From Chlorobiaceae bacterium (lineage in GTDB: Bacteria; Bacteroidota; Chlorobiia; Chlorobiales; Chlorobiaceae): 64,000 nt of DNA. The translations under genes were made by a program, and so were the position numbers. Shown piece by piece: positions 26,174-35,540 of this stretch. Positions within the stretch are counted from its first letter, which is position 1; each line of letters starts with the position of its first letter. The notes below the pieces were generated by a model. That model did no database searches. It saw only the letters and a list, made by a program, of their open reading frames with translations, and was not told where the DNA came from. Where the stretch lies: the NCBI GenBank assembly GCA_013334965.1, contig JAAXWO010000001.1, positions 62,001 through 126,000 of the forward strand, given 5' to 3'.

Positions 26174-27673
26174 TCAGGTGACGCTTGGCCTCTCTTTGAG
26201 GTGCAGCGCGCAGACCTTCCTGAAATGGTGGCCGTAAATGGCCAGCGTGACGGCCATAGGCAGTGAATTTTGCCGGTTGAAAACAGTCCAGCCCAGCATT
26301 CTCCAATAGTGGACCCGTTCCCTTCCGATTACCCCGAGGATGAAGGTCGAACGCATGAACGCCATGAGCTGGCTCATCCGTAGCCGGGTTTTGAACTCCG
26401 GGGCAGGGAACTCCTTCAGAAGAGTCCTGATGCGCTGGTAGTAATGTTTGGGCGCGTAAAGATGGTTCATCATCTCCCGATACCCTTTCCGCAGCACCTC
26501 AGGATCCATGATCGGGATGATGTTGGTATTGCTGTCGGCGTTGTCGCCGCTGGAAATGCTCAGCAGTCGTCCTTCGGTTTTCATGCGCTCGTAAAGCTTC
26601 GTGCCGGGCAGGGCCTGAAGGATGCCGACCATGGCGGTCACGATACCGCTTTTCTGAATGAACTCGATCTGCTTCTGGAAAATCGACGAAGTGTCGGTGT
26701 CGAATCCGACGATGAAGCCACCCTGAACCTCCATGCCTGCATTCTGGATCCGACGGACGTTTTCGAGCATGTTCCGCGAGGTGTTGTGCTGTTTGCCGCA
26801 CGCCTGCAATGCCGAATCCTCAGGGGTTTCGATGCCTATGAACACCTGGTTGAACCCGGCCTGTACCATCAGGGCCATCAGTTCGTCGTCGTCAGCCAGG
26901 TTGATTGAGCATTCCGTATAGAAGGCGTTCTTGACGCCGTTCTTTTTGCGCCATGCTATCAGGGCAGGCAGCAGCTCCTTCTTGAGATACGACCTGTGGG
27001 CGATGAAGTTGTCGTCGACGAAAAAGATGTTCTCATGCCAGCCGCGCTTTTTGATTCCGTCGAGCTCTGCGATGATCTGGGCGCTCGTCTTGGTGCGGAT
27101 TTTGTGGCCGAAGAGCGTGGTGATGTTGCAGAAGTCGCAACGGTAAGGGCAACCCCTCGAAAACTGGAGGGCCATCGACGCATATTTCTTTATGTCGAGC
27201 AGCTCCCATTCAGGGACCGGCGTTTTGGTGATGTCAGGAAACTCGGTGCAGGAGTAATGCCTTTGAGGCATGCCCTGTTCCAGATCTTCGAGGAATCTCG
27301 GCAGGGTTATTTCAGCTTCGTTCAGTACGAAATAATCGACTTCAGGGAACTGCTCGTATCCAGTCGTGAAAAGCGGCCCTCCGGCAACGACAGGCAATTC
27401 CGCTTCCTTGCATCGCGCGATCAGCCGGTGTGCAGAGTCCTGCTGTACCGCCATGGCGCTGACGAACGCAATGTCAGCCCAGGCCAGGTCTTCGTCTTGC
27501 AGGGGCTTGACGTTGAGGTCGACGAGCCTGCGCTCCCACGATTTCGGCAGCATCGCCGCCACGGTGATCAATCCGAGCGGAGGAAGAGATGCCTGTTTTT
27601 TGACGAATTTGAGCGCATGCTTGAAGCTCCAGAAGGTGTCCGGAAACTCCGGATAGAGAAGAAGAATGTTCAT
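26174..27673 (-). CDS. Cobalamin-binding-domain radical SAM protein (DUF4070 type)
   Basis: Residues 1-150 form a B12-binding Rossmann-like domain (PPLGLITVAAMLP, VVAGGPLFTTGY). The radical SAM barrel follows, with the 4Fe-4S motif CPYRCDFC near residue 179, then a C-terminal domain of the kind seen in DUF4070 members. Such proteins often methylate unactivated carbons. In green sulfur bacteria relatives methylate bacteriochlorophyll side chains, and elsewhere hopanoids. Nothing in the neighbourhood identifies the substrate, so no gene symbol is given. Confidence 0.85.
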   Translation of the reverse strand: MNILLLYPEFPDTFWSFKHALKFVKKQASLPPLGLITVAAMLPKSWERRLVDLNVKPLQDEDLAWADIAFVSAMAVQQDSAHRLIARCKEAELPVVAGGPLFTTGYEQFPEVDYFVLNEAEITLPRFLEDLEQGMPQRHYSCTEFPDITKTPVPEWELLDIKKYASMALQFSRGCPYRCDFCNITTLFGHKIRTKTSAQIIAELDGIKKRGWHENIFFVDDNFIAHRSYLKKELLPALIAWRKKNGVKNAFYTECSINLADDDELMALMVQAGFNQVFIGIETPEDSALQACGKQHNTSRNMLENVRRIQNAGMEVQGGFIVGFDTDTSSIFQKQIEFIQKSGIVTAMVGILQALPGTKLYERMKTEGRLLSISSGDNADSNTNIIPIMDPEVLRKGYREMMNHLYAPKHYYQRIRTLLKEFPAPEFKTRLRMSQLMAFMRSTFILGVIGRERVHYWRMLGWTVFNRQNSLPMAVTLAIYGHHFRKVCALHLKERPSVT

Positions 27674-27834
27674 GGTGTCATTGCCTCCGGCAATTCACTT
27701 AACTGAATATTCGATATTGTATTGAAAGCTGCTGGGCGCCCTAATGATTAGGCACCTAATCAATATATATCTAAAAGCTATAACTATAAACATCAATCGT
27801 ATTCAAATAATTGCGTATTGCGGCTGCGGGTGGG

Positions 27835-28569
27835 TCAATACCGTTCAAGGGTAAACTTTTCGCCGAGGTAAAGCTTGCGCGCATCAGCGTTTTCGGCGAT
27901 CTCTTCGGGGGTGCCCTGCATGAAGATGCTGCCGTCGAACAGCAGGTAGGCATGATCGGTTATCGACAGCGTTTCGTGTACGTTGTGGTCGGTGATGAGC
28001 ACCCCGATGTTTCGTTTCACGAGTCCCTCGACGATCTGCTGGATATCTTCCACGGCGATCGGGTCGACGCCCGCGAAGGGCTCGTCGAGCAGGATGAACT
28101 TAGGGTCGAGCGCGAGCGCACGGGCGATCTCCGTCCTGCGGCGTTCGCCGCCCGAGAGGGCATAACCCATGCTTTTGCGGATATTGGTGATGTTCAGGTC
28201 CTCAAGCATCCGGTCGGTCTTCTCCCTTTGCTCGGACTTTGACATGGAAGTGAACTCCAGCACACCCAGGATGTTCTCCTCGACGGTCAGCTTCCTGAAT
28301 ACCGAGGCCTCCTGCGGCAGATATCCGATACCTTTTCGCGCCCTTTTATACATCGGCAGGGCGGTGATCTTCTCCTTGTCGAGCAGAACCTCGCCTGCAT
28401 CGGGCTTGACGAGCCCGACGATCATGTAGAATGTGGTGGTCTTGCCAGCGCCGTTCGGGCCGAGCAACCCAACGATTTCACCCTGCCTGACTTGCAATGT
28501 CGAGCTTTTGACCACCTCACGTTTGTTGTAGATCTTCTTCAGGTTGGTGCAGCTCAGTATCGAACTCAT
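27835..28569 (-). CDS. lptB: Lipopolysaccharide export ABC ATPase LptB
   Basis: This 244-residue ABC ATPase has Walker [11 protein letters not shown], the Q-loop in YLPQEASVF, signature LSGGERRR, Walker [17 protein letters not shown] and switch His in ITDHNVHET. The [14 protein letters not shown] and DHNVHETL wording is characteristic of LptB, which powers LPS transport with LptFG. The partner genes are not in this window. Confidence 0.93.
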   Translation of the reverse strand: MSSILSCTNLKKIYNKREVVKSSTLQVRQGEIVGLLGPNGAGKTTTFYMIVGLVKPDAGEVLLDKEKITALPMYKRARKGIGYLPQEASVFRKLTVEENILGVLEFTSMSKSEQREKTDRMLEDLNITNIRKSMGYALSGGERRRTEIARALALDPKFILLDEPFAGVDPIAVEDIQQIVEGLVKRNIGVLITDHNVHETLSITDHAYLLFDGSIFMQGTPEEIAENADARKLYLGEKFTLERY

Positions 28570-28636
28570 ATCCTTGGCTTCAAATGGTTATCGGTGCCGG
28601 TCGGTAATTCCAGGTGAAATGTCCAAACGGTCAGGC

Positions 28637-28993
28637 TTACGTGTAACCGTATTTGCTGATGAACTCCTCATCGCTCATCACCAGCAGGAAAATCCCCTCG
28701 ATGAATCCCACGATGGCCGGAATGCCTGTCCAGCATAACAGCAGGTAGACGACACCCCATCCGGTCATGCCGAGATAGAACTTGTGTATGCCCAGCGATC
28801 CCAGAAAAATGGCGAAGAGCGCGGCCGCAAGCCGGTTTCGTCCATTAGGGGCGACAGCGCCGAGATTGACGGTAAACGGCGGAGGCGTTTGCCTGACTCC
28901 GCACTTCGGGCATATTTCAGCTTTAGCCCTGATAATTTCCCCGCACTCCGTACAGAACTTCTCGTCCGGACCTTTCGTTGTTGTTTCGTTCAT
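28637..28993 (-). CDS. Zinc-ribbon plus TM2-domain membrane protein
   Basis: An N-terminal zinc ribbon (CTECGEII and CPKCGVRQ) is followed by a TM2 domain: two membrane helices joined by a short loop, including FLGSLGIHKFYLG and the turn before WGVVYLLLCW. The 118-residue size is normal. Function is unknown. Confidence 0.87.
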   Translation of the reverse strand: MNETTTKGPDEKFCTECGEIIRAKAEICPKCGVRQTPPPFTVNLGAVAPNGRNRLAAALFAIFLGSLGIHKFYLGMTGWGVVYLLLCWTGIPAIVGFIEGIFLLVMSDEEFISKYGYT

Positions 28994-29337
28994 GATCTTT
29001 TCAACTTGAGCATTTGTTCGTATGGGAACCTATCGTGCAACATACTGCTTCTCCCGAACGACGGTTGTAAATAAATATAGCAATCATCACGATGTTTCGA
29101 CGTCGAAACTCTCCCGTACCAAGCGCCGGAAACATGGCGGTGCAAGCTGACACTGCTTCAGGGAATGGGGTTGGTCAGAATACAAGGCTCTTCATATGCT
29201 GAGGGCGGATGTTTCAAGTAAGCTCATGAGCGATCGAAAAGATATGGCGGGTCAGTAAATAGTGTGACTTAATCTTTTCGATAGTCAAGTAATAGTTTTA
29301 CTATTTTTATGTGATAGTCAAACAAAAGCTTTACTGT
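28994..29337. promoter_or_regulatory. Promoter region of the HTH/Fic pair with operator-like direct repeats
   Basis: Directly upstream of the start codon lie two copies of a 25-bp element (GATAGTCAAGTAATAGTTTT.. at 29280 and GATAGTCAAACAAAAGCTTT.. at 29313), 33 bases apart. The first contains the perfect palindrome AATAGT-TTT-ACTATT. This is what an autoregulating HTH antitoxin would bind. Farther up, GTTTCGACGTCGAAAC (29094-29109) is a perfect 16-bp palindrome in otherwise empty sequence. Confidence 0.65.
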
Positions 29338-29796
29338 ATGAGTGAAAAGACACTGTCGATAAGGCACTTAAACGAGAAAATGCTTTCGTTTGAGTCGCTG
29401 CGTCAAGTTCCTGTTCCTTCGACTGGTTGGATTAAAGCCATTCGGCTTGCTCTTGGAATGTCCATGAAACAGTTGGGTGACAGGCTTTCGATCACAAAGC
29501 AAAGTATTCAAAGCATCGAAAAGAGGGAAAAGGAGGGTTCTATAACCATCAAAGCTTTGAGAGAATTGGGCGAAGCCCTTGACATGCAACTTGTCTATGG
29601 CTTTGTGCCTGTAGACGGTTCTCTCAACGCACTCATTGACAGGAAGGCTGTCGAGCTGGCTACAGAAATAGTCATGCGTACGTCGAATACCATGAAACTG
29701 GAGAACCAGGAAAATTCCAAAGAGCGAATCGCAGAAGCCGTCAGGGAGAGAGCCTACGATATCAGGAAAGAGATGCCCAAAATGCTATGGGATTAG
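29338..29796 (+). CDS. Mobile mystery protein A (HTH antitoxin-like)
   Basis: From the ATG at 29338 this is 152 residues. An XRE-type helix-turn-helix occupies about residues 35-75 (WIKAIRLALGMSMKQLGDRL..TKQSIQSIEKREK). The C-terminal part, MLWD-terminated, fits the 'mobile mystery protein A' family that always accompanies protein B. Its last codons overlap the Fic gene by 10 bases, so they are translated together. It is probably a repressor and antitoxin for the pair. Confidence 0.85.
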   Translation: MSEKTLSIRHLNEKMLSFESLRQVPVPSTGWIKAIRLALGMSMKQLGDRLSITKQSIQSIEKREKEGSITIKALRELGEALDMQLVYGFVPVDGSLNALIDRKAVELATEIVMRTSNTMKLENQENSKERIAEAVRERAYDIRKEMPKMLWD

Positions 29797-30398
29797 ATCT
29801 TGATTATCTATCAGGCAAGACACCTCTGGATGAAGACGAAAAAGATGGGCTGCTTTTTCCGACCAAATCGACAAGGCAGGAACTGGACGAGTTCGAGCAA
29901 CAGAATATCGAACAGGCAATGTTATGGTCCATGAAACGGAATTTTAGGCAGGAGTATGTTTTTTCAGAAAAATTCATCAGGGAACTGCATCGGCGAATGT
30001 ATGGCAGGACATGGTCATGGGCCGGTGAATTCAGAAAATCCAACAAGAATATCGGTGTGGATAAGCGGGAGATAGGTGTTGAACTGCGGAAACTGTGCGA
30101 TGATGCACTATTCTGGATAAGCGGGAGCATTTATGTCCCTGATGATATAGCCGTCCGATTCAAGCATCGCCTGGTCAGTATCCATTGTTTTCCGAATGGA
30201 AATGGTCGTCACAGTCGATTGATGGCCGATATTATCATCAATAAAATATTCAGGCAGCCGGTTTTCGACTGGGGTAGGGGAGATTTGACTCATGATGGTG
30301 ACATCAGGGGAATTTACCTCAAAGCCATAAGAGCAGCAGATGCCGGTAATTACGATCTGTTGACCTCATTCGCTCGTTCAGGGATGCGTGATGGTTAG
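29787..30398 (+). CDS. Mobile mystery protein B (Fic-domain protein)
   Basis: This 203-residue Fic protein carries the core motif HCFPNGNGRHSR (residues 133-144). Active Fic AMP-transferases have HPFxxGNGR, so the Pro is Cys here, but the catalytic His, the phosphate-binding GNGR and the final Arg are kept. The preceding RTWSWAGEFRKSNKNIGV segment is typical of this family. It would modify a target protein with a nucleotide unless held in check by protein A. No separate inhibitory SxxxE helix was identified. Confidence 0.87.
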   Translation: MGLDLDYLSGKTPLDEDEKDGLLFPTKSTRQELDEFEQQNIEQAMLWSMKRNFRQEYVFSEKFIRELHRRMYGRTWSWAGEFRKSNKNIGVDKREIGVELRKLCDDALFWISGSIYVPDDIAVRFKHRLVSIHCFPNGNGRHSRLMADIIINKIFRQPVFDWGRGDLTHDGDIRGIYLKAIRAADAGNYDLLTSFARSGMRDG

Positions 30399-30431
30399 CC
30401 TTGCGCACATTCTTTCGTAAAACCAATTGAG

Positions 30432-30458
30432 GATCATTTATTCGTGATCTGCTTTTTT
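30432..30458 (+). terminator. Probable terminator after the Fic pair
   Basis: A 5-bp stem GATCA/TGATC with an 8-nt loop is followed by TGC and six T residues. The stem is short, so termination may be partial. Confidence 0.55.
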
Positions 30459-30508
30459 GTGGATCTAAAAAGAGCTAAAGTAAGTTACTGACGATTTTCA
30501 ACCTGTAG

Positions 30509-31051
30509 ATGAATGAGACGATGAGAAAAGTAATGCCATACCGGGGGATGCACCCGGAGCTTCATGATTCGGTGTTTCTCGCCGATGGGGTGTATGTGAT
30601 CGGGGACGTTAAGATAGGCGCTCATTCCAGCGTCTGGTTCAACGCGGTGGTCAGGGGCGACGTGTGCCCGATCAGGATCGGGGAGAAGACCAGCGTGCAG
30701 GATAATGTGACCCTGCATGTGACGCACGATACCGGGCCGCTTGAGATCGGCAGCAACGTGACCATCGGTCATGGGGCCGTGCTGCACGCCTGTACGGTCG
30801 AGGACAATGTGCTGGTCGGCATGGGGGCGATCCTTCTGGATCACTGTGTGGTCGAGCCGTGGTCGATCGTGGCAGCGGGAGCGATGGTGAAGCAGGGGTT
30901 CAGGGTGCCTTCGGGAATGCTTGTCGCCGGGGTGCCTGCGAAGGTGATCCGCCCGATCACCGAGGAAGAGCGGGCCAATATCGCTGAGTCTCCGGAAAAT
31001 TACGTGCGATATGTCGCCCATTATCGTCAGGACGGATACGAAGGCCGATGA
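30509..31051 (+). CDS. Gamma-carbonic-anhydrase-family hexapeptide protein
   Basis: The 180-residue protein is a left-handed beta-helix of hexapeptide repeats (VKIGAHSSVWFNAVVRGDVCPIRIG onward). Histidines in HVTHDT and IGHGAVLHACT sit at the metal sites of gamma-carbonic anhydrases. It belongs to the YrdA/PaaY group. Activity as a carbonic anhydrase is not certain in this group, and a metal-bound thioesterase or acyltransferase role is an alternative. A C-terminal helix follows the beta-helix. Confidence 0.88.
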   Translation: MNETMRKVMPYRGMHPELHDSVFLADGVYVIGDVKIGAHSSVWFNAVVRGDVCPIRIGEKTSVQDNVTLHVTHDTGPLEIGSNVTIGHGAVLHACTVEDNVLVGMGAILLDHCVVEPWSIVAAGAMVKQGFRVPSGMLVAGVPAKVIRPITEEERANIAESPENYVRYVAHYRQDGYEGR

Positions 31052-31176
31052 ACTTTTTGCCCGGCTGGATTTGTGATCATTTCACTACATTACCTCTGAA
31101 TTTGTGAGGGCATATCAGGAGTGAACATTAGGCCCGGAAGGCATCGGTTTTCTTCATTTGAAACATTTATTCTCTC

Positions 31177-32376
31177 ATGGCGCAAAAAGAGGTGGTCATT
31201 GTCGGAGGTGGCATCAGCGGTCTCAGCATGGCGTTCTACTGTTCGCAGGCCGGACTGAAAACCACATTGATCGAAAAGGACAAGACGGTCGGAGGCTCGT
31301 TCGCTTCCCATCAGTATTCGAGCAACGGCGACAGCTTCTGGCTGGAAATGGGTGCCCACACCTGTTACAGCTCCTACCAGAACCTGCTCGGCATTGTAGA
31401 AACCTGCGGGATCGCCGATACGATCATTCCTCGCGAAAAAGTGCCATTCTCCCTTCTGAAGAACGGTGAGGTGAAATCGATCATGGCCGGTCTCGACCTG
31501 TTCGAGCTGGTTCGCTCGGTGCCGAACCTGTTTTTCCTTAAAAAGGATAACCAGACGGTTCGCTCCTACTACTCGAAAATCGTGGGTGAGAAGAACTACC
31601 GCAACACGGTGAGCCATTTCTTCAACGCGGTTCCCTCTCAGCTTACTGACGATTTCCCTGCCGACATGATGTTCAAGAGCCGTCCGAAACGGAAGGATGT
31701 GCTGAAGAACTACACGTTCAAGGGCGGATTGCAGAGCGTGGCCCATACCATCGCCGCCCTCAAGGGTATCGATGTGCGGGCGGGTGCTGCTGCCGAACTG
31801 GTAACGAACACCGGAGGCAAATATGTCGTCAGGACGACGGACGGCCAGGATTATTCCGGCGATGTGCTCGTACTGGCCATGCCATCGGACCCGGCGGCCA
31901 AGCTGCTGCAGAATGTGAACCAGGCGGTTGCGTACCATCTCACGAAGCTGAAGTATGCCGATGTCGATTCGGTCGGCGTGGTGGTCAGGAAGGGGAGCAT
32001 CTCGCTCAAGCCGCTGGCGGCCATCATCTCCCCCAACGATATTTTCTATTCGATGGTGTCGAGGGATACGGTCAAGGACGACAACTTCAGGGGATTCGCC
32101 TTCCATTTCCGTCCAGGTATCGACGACAATACGAAGTTCAAGAGGATCACCGAGGTGCTCGGCGTCGGCATGCCGAAGATCGAGCATACCTTCACCAAAC
32201 AGAACGTCGTTCCGTCACTTCGACAGGGACACCGTGAGTGGGCCAAAAAAGCGGACGACCTGCTCGGCGGGGCACGTAACCTGTTCCTGACCGGCAACTA
32301 CTTCGGCGGCATGGCCATCGAGGATTGCGTCAGCAGGTCGCGTGAAGAGTTCGACCGCCTGGCAGGCATGCGCTGA
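31177..32376 (+). CDS. FAD-dependent oxidoreductase of the protoporphyrinogen oxidase/amine oxidase superfamily
   Basis: The N-terminal dinucleotide motif VVIVGGGISGLSMAFYCSQAG is followed by the GG-type motif TVGGSFASH. The C-terminal FAD segment is RNLFLTGNYFGGMAIEDCVSRS. The order matches HemY/PPOX and phytoene-desaturase-like flavoproteins, and the GNYFGGMAIEDCV ending is closest to protoporphyrinogen oxidases. The 399-residue length is slightly short for HemY (about 450). A role in tetrapyrrole synthesis is plausible in a phototroph, but the substrate is unproven. Confidence 0.82.
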   Translation: MAQKEVVIVGGGISGLSMAFYCSQAGLKTTLIEKDKTVGGSFASHQYSSNGDSFWLEMGAHTCYSSYQNLLGIVETCGIADTIIPREKVPFSLLKNGEVKSIMAGLDLFELVRSVPNLFFLKKDNQTVRSYYSKIVGEKNYRNTVSHFFNAVPSQLTDDFPADMMFKSRPKRKDVLKNYTFKGGLQSVAHTIAALKGIDVRAGAAAELVTNTGGKYVVRTTDGQDYSGDVLVLAMPSDPAAKLLQNVNQAVAYHLTKLKYADVDSVGVVVRKGSISLKPLAAIISPNDIFYSMVSRDTVKDDNFRGFAFHFRPGIDDNTKFKRITEVLGVGMPKIEHTFTKQNVVPSLRQGHREWAKKADDLLGGARNLFLTGNYFGGMAIEDCVSRSREEFDRLAGMR

Positions 32377-32399
32377 CCGGTTTCCCGGCCGCTTTTTAT

Positions 32400-32430
32400 G
32401 ACGTCCCGGAAGGCCACTCCTTTCGGGACG
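32400..32430 (+). terminator. Hairpin after the FAD oxidoreductase gene
   Basis: An ACGTCCCGGAAGG/CCTTTCGGGACGT inverted repeat (one mismatch) with a short loop follows the stop codon. The trailing T content is weak. Its position argues against the early mscS start in the ORF track. Confidence 0.6.
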
Positions 32431-32514
32431 TTTCCGTTTGCACTCCCCCTCCTTCGTCGTACCTTTAAGGAAGACAGCTCCAGAACCCTGGTGCAAAACC
32501 TTCAACTGAAAACG

Positions 32515-33570
32515 ATGAACGGAGCCCTCCTTCCCGAACTCTGGATCATGCCTGCGGTCGTTGCAATGATCGCGCTGCTGCTCTACCTGTTCGGCAACTC
32601 ACTGCTCAAAAGCTATCTCGACCGCATACGCAGGTCGATCATTGGCAGCGGCGTCCCGCTGGGCCTGCTGGTGCTGCCGATCAGGCTGCTGTTTCTCCTG
32701 ATAGCTGTCGCCGGCATCGTTCATTACGTCAGGGTATCCGCCGAGCTGAAGGAGCTGATGATCCATGTCCTTTCGATCGCTTCGATAGTCGGGGTCGCAT
32801 GGTTCATCCTCAGGATGTTCGCCGTCGTGGAGGGGGTGATCCAGCAGCGCTACAAAGAGGCGGACAAGGGCAACATCGAAGCGCGGCGGGTGGCAACCAA
32901 CGTGAGCCTCGTCAGGAAGATCATGAACGTGCTGGTCATCGTGCTGGCCGTTTCGGGGGTGCTGATGACCTTCGATACGGTCCGTCAGATCGGCGTGAGC
33001 ATCCTCGCGTCGGCCGGACTTGCCGGTATCGTGATCGGTTTCGCCGCCCAGCGCAGCCTGCAGACCCTGATTGCAGGAATCCAGATCGCCATTGCCCAGC
33101 CCGTCAGGCTGGACGATATCGTCGTGGTCGAAAACGAAACCGGAAAGGTTGAGGAGATCACGCTGACCTATGTCGTGGTTTGCCTCTGGGACCAGCGGCA
33201 CATCATCGTACCCATCACCTGGTTTATCGACAAACCCTTCCAGAACCTCACGCGCTCATCTTTTGAGCTGACCGGCGCGGTCTTGTTCAACGTGAGCTAC
33301 AGCGCGCCGATCGAACTTATCCGCACGGAGCTTGAAAAGATCATATCCTCAAGCCCGCTCTGGGACAAGCGCCTGGTCCGGCTCGAAGTGACCAATGCGG
33401 CTGTCGGGTTCGTCGAGCTGCGGGCGCTGGTCAGCGCGGCAAGTCCGGCAGACCTCTGGGCGCTTCGATGCTACGTCAGGGAGTCGATGATAGGGTACCT
33501 TCGAACACTCGGCAAAGAGATATTCCCGGAACTGACGTCGCAGGCTCCGGCCAGGGACGGCACTCCATGA
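32515..33570 (+). CDS. MscS-family mechanosensitive ion channel
   Basis: From the ATG at 32515 it is 351 residues. Four membrane segments are visible, the last being the pore-lining glycine/alanine-rich helix ILASAGLAGIVIGFAAQRSLQTLIAG. It is followed by the beta-domain QPVRLDDIVVVENETGKVEEITLTY and WDQRHIIVPITWF. Such channels open under membrane tension and release solutes on osmotic downshock. The 39-codon upstream extension in the track overlaps a terminator hairpin. An MFS gene follows 36 bases later. Confidence 0.9.
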   Translation: MNGALLPELWIMPAVVAMIALLLYLFGNSLLKSYLDRIRRSIIGSGVPLGLLVLPIRLLFLLIAVAGIVHYVRVSAELKELMIHVLSIASIVGVAWFILRMFAVVEGVIQQRYKEADKGNIEARRVATNVSLVRKIMNVLVIVLAVSGVLMTFDTVRQIGVSILASAGLAGIVIGFAAQRSLQTLIAGIQIAIAQPVRLDDIVVVENETGKVEEITLTYVVVCLWDQRHIIVPITWFIDKPFQNLTRSSFELTGAVLFNVSYSAPIELIRTELEKIISSSPLWDKRLVRLEVTNAAVGFVELRALVSAASPADLWALRCYVRESMIGYLRTLGKEIFPELTSQAPARDGTP

Positions 33571-33606
33571 TGGTGAGCAACCCTTAAGGGAAGAGGAGTC
33601 GCTTCA

Positions 33607-34842
33607 ATGGGAGATACGAGGCGAGAGCCGGGAGGCCGTTCCGATAAAGGCGGTGCTGACATAGGGCTGAAGCAGATTCCTGTCGGCGTCTGGGTGCTTG
33701 GTGTCGTCAGTATGCTGATGGACATCTCATCCGAGATGATTCACAGCTTGCTGCCGATGTTCATGGTGACGACCCTTGGAGCCAGCGCCCTTGCGCTCGG
33801 CCTGATCGAGGGACTCGCTGAATCGACTGCGCTCATCGTCAAGGTATTTTCCGGGGTACTCAGCGACTATCTGGGAAAACGAAAGTGGCTCGCGGTGTTC
33901 GGGTATGCCCTTGGCGCGATGACCAAACCGCTTTTCGCCATTGCTCCAGGGATCGGCACCGTGCTGGCTGCCCGCCTGCTCGACAGGGTCGGCAAAGGGG
34001 TGCGCGGCGCACCCCGCGATGCGCTGGTCGCCGACATCGTACCTCCGGAGATGCGCGGCGCCGCCTTCGGCCTTCGTCAGTCTCTCGATACCGTCGGGGC
34101 CTTTATCGGCCCGCTCCTTGGCGCCGGGCTGATGATACTCTGGGCCAACGATTTCCGGAGTGTCTTCTGGATAGCGGTCATTCCGGGCATCGCGTCGGCA
34201 TCCCTGCTTGTTTTCGGCCTCCGCGAACCTGCGCACCCCGACGAAACAAAGCGGGTGAATCCGATACGTAGGGAGAACATTCGTCGGATGGGTCCTGCCT
34301 ACTGGTGGGTGGTCGGGCTCGGTGCGGCATTTACCCTCGCACGTTTCAGCGAGGCCTTTCTTGTGCTGCGCGCACGTCAGGCTGGCGTCGCAATCGCGAT
34401 GGTGCCGCTCATCATGGTGGCCATGAACATCATCTACTCCCTTTCGGCCTATCCCTTCGGAAAACTGTCGGATCGCATGAACCACTCCAGCCTGCTGGGA
34501 ATCGGGCTCGTCGTGCTGATCGCGGCCGACCTGGTGCTTGCGCTTGATGGCGGGTGGGGCACCATGCTTGCTGGCGTGGCACTCTGGGGAGTGCACCTCG
34601 GCATTACCCAGGGACTGCTTGCGACGATGGTTGCCGACACGGCGCCTGCCGACCTGAGAGGCACGGCATTCGGATTCTTCAACCTGGTCAGCGGCCTTGC
34701 CATGCTCCTTGCAAGCGCCTTGGCAGGCTTTCTCTGGCAGGAGTACGGCGCTTCGACGACCTTTCATGCGGGTGCGGCCTTCTGCGTGCTCACCCTGGCC
34801 GGGCTTGCTGTGAAGCCGGGGAGTGCTGCTGACCGGCACTAA
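33607..34842 (+). CDS. Major facilitator superfamily transporter
   Basis: This is a 411-residue protein with about 12 hydrophobic segments in two halves. The A-like loop motif SDYLGKRKWLAV joins helices 2 and 3, and GKLSDRMNHS sits at the equivalent place in the second half. RLLDRVGKGVRGAPRDALVAD and GAAFGLRQSLDTVGAFIGP are typical of a widespread bacterial MFS subgroup of unknown substrate. The mscS gene just upstream may share its transcript. Confidence 0.88.
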   Translation: MGDTRREPGGRSDKGGADIGLKQIPVGVWVLGVVSMLMDISSEMIHSLLPMFMVTTLGASALALGLIEGLAESTALIVKVFSGVLSDYLGKRKWLAVFGYALGAMTKPLFAIAPGIGTVLAARLLDRVGKGVRGAPRDALVADIVPPEMRGAAFGLRQSLDTVGAFIGPLLGAGLMILWANDFRSVFWIAVIPGIASASLLVFGLREPAHPDETKRVNPIRRENIRRMGPAYWWVVGLGAAFTLARFSEAFLVLRARQAGVAIAMVPLIMVAMNIIYSLSAYPFGKLSDRMNHSSLLGIGLVVLIAADLVLALDGGWGTMLAGVALWGVHLGITQGLLATMVADTAPADLRGTAFGFFNLVSGLAMLLASALAGFLWQEYGASTTFHAGAAFCVLTLAGLAVKPGSAADRH

Positions 34843-34991
34843 AACGGAGCAATGATATTTTGCCTTGTGTATCGTAACGCAAAAGATGCTATCTTTGCGC
34901 CATGTTTTTTTAAGATGGGCAGGCCTTTCGTGAACAGAGCAGGTCAGATGCGCAGGCTTCCCGAATTTATTATTGAACAAGAAGGAGAGTT

Positions 34992-35420
34992 ATGGCAAAG
35001 GTAAAATCAGGAGATATCGTCAAGGTTCATTACACCGGCACCTTCGACGACGGAACCGTGTTCGACACGTCGGCTGATCGCGAGCCCCTGGAGTTCACCG
35101 TCGGAGCCGGCCAGGTTATCGCAGGCTTCGACCTGGCGATGATGGACATGGAACCGGGTGAAAAGAAGGTCGTCAACATTCCCGCCGATCAGGCATACGG
35201 CCCCCGCAGCGAAGAGCTCGTGGCAGAGATCGGCCGCGACAGGCTTCCCCCAGACCTTCAGATTGAAATCGGCCAGCAGCTTCAGGTCGGCCTTGCCGAT
35301 GGCGAACAGGCTGTGGTGCTGATCGTCGATGCCACCGAAACCACCGTCACGCTCGACGCGAACCACCCGATGGCAGGATTCGATCTGAACTTCGACCTGG
35401 AACTGGTTGAGATCGTTTGA
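34992..35420 (+). CDS. SlyD-like FKBP-type peptidyl-prolyl isomerase
   Basis: The 142-residue protein has the split FKBP fold: VKVHYTGTFDDGTVFDTS at the start and an insert-in-flap chaperone domain between about residues 70 and 120. The FKBP strand returns at NHPMAGFDLNFDLELVEI. VGAGQVIAGFD and PEDQAYG-like PADQAYGPR are standard. The metal-binding His/Cys tail of E. coli SlyD is missing, so a nickel role is unlikely. A GGAG ribosome-binding site precedes the ATG. Confidence 0.93.
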   Translation: MAKVKSGDIVKVHYTGTFDDGTVFDTSADREPLEFTVGAGQVIAGFDLAMMDMEPGEKKVVNIPADQAYGPRSEELVAEIGRDRLPPDLQIEIGQQLQVGLADGEQAVVLIVDATETTVTLDANHPMAGFDLNFDLELVEIV

Positions 35421-35442
35421 ACTACTGGATTTGATCTTTTTT

Positions 35443-35467
35443 CAAAGGCGCCTTCGTGGCGCCTTTG
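35443..35467 (+). terminator. Hairpin terminator after the SlyD-like gene
   Basis: A perfect 10-bp stem CAAAGGCGCC/GGCGCCTTTG with a 5-nt loop TTCGT lies 22 bases past the stop. The downstream T tract is short (CTGTTTATTG), but the stem is very stable. Confidence 0.8.
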
Positions 35468-35540
35468 CTGTTTATTGTCAGAATACGGACTAAATCTCGC
35501 GTTCAGCAAAATGCTGTAATGATGTTCATGTAAATCGTTC

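Noticed and set aside
33727-34980. 417-codon minus-strand ORF opposite the MFS gene
   Set aside because: It is antisense to a clear MFS transporter, and the translation is rich in His/Arg/Lys without motifs.
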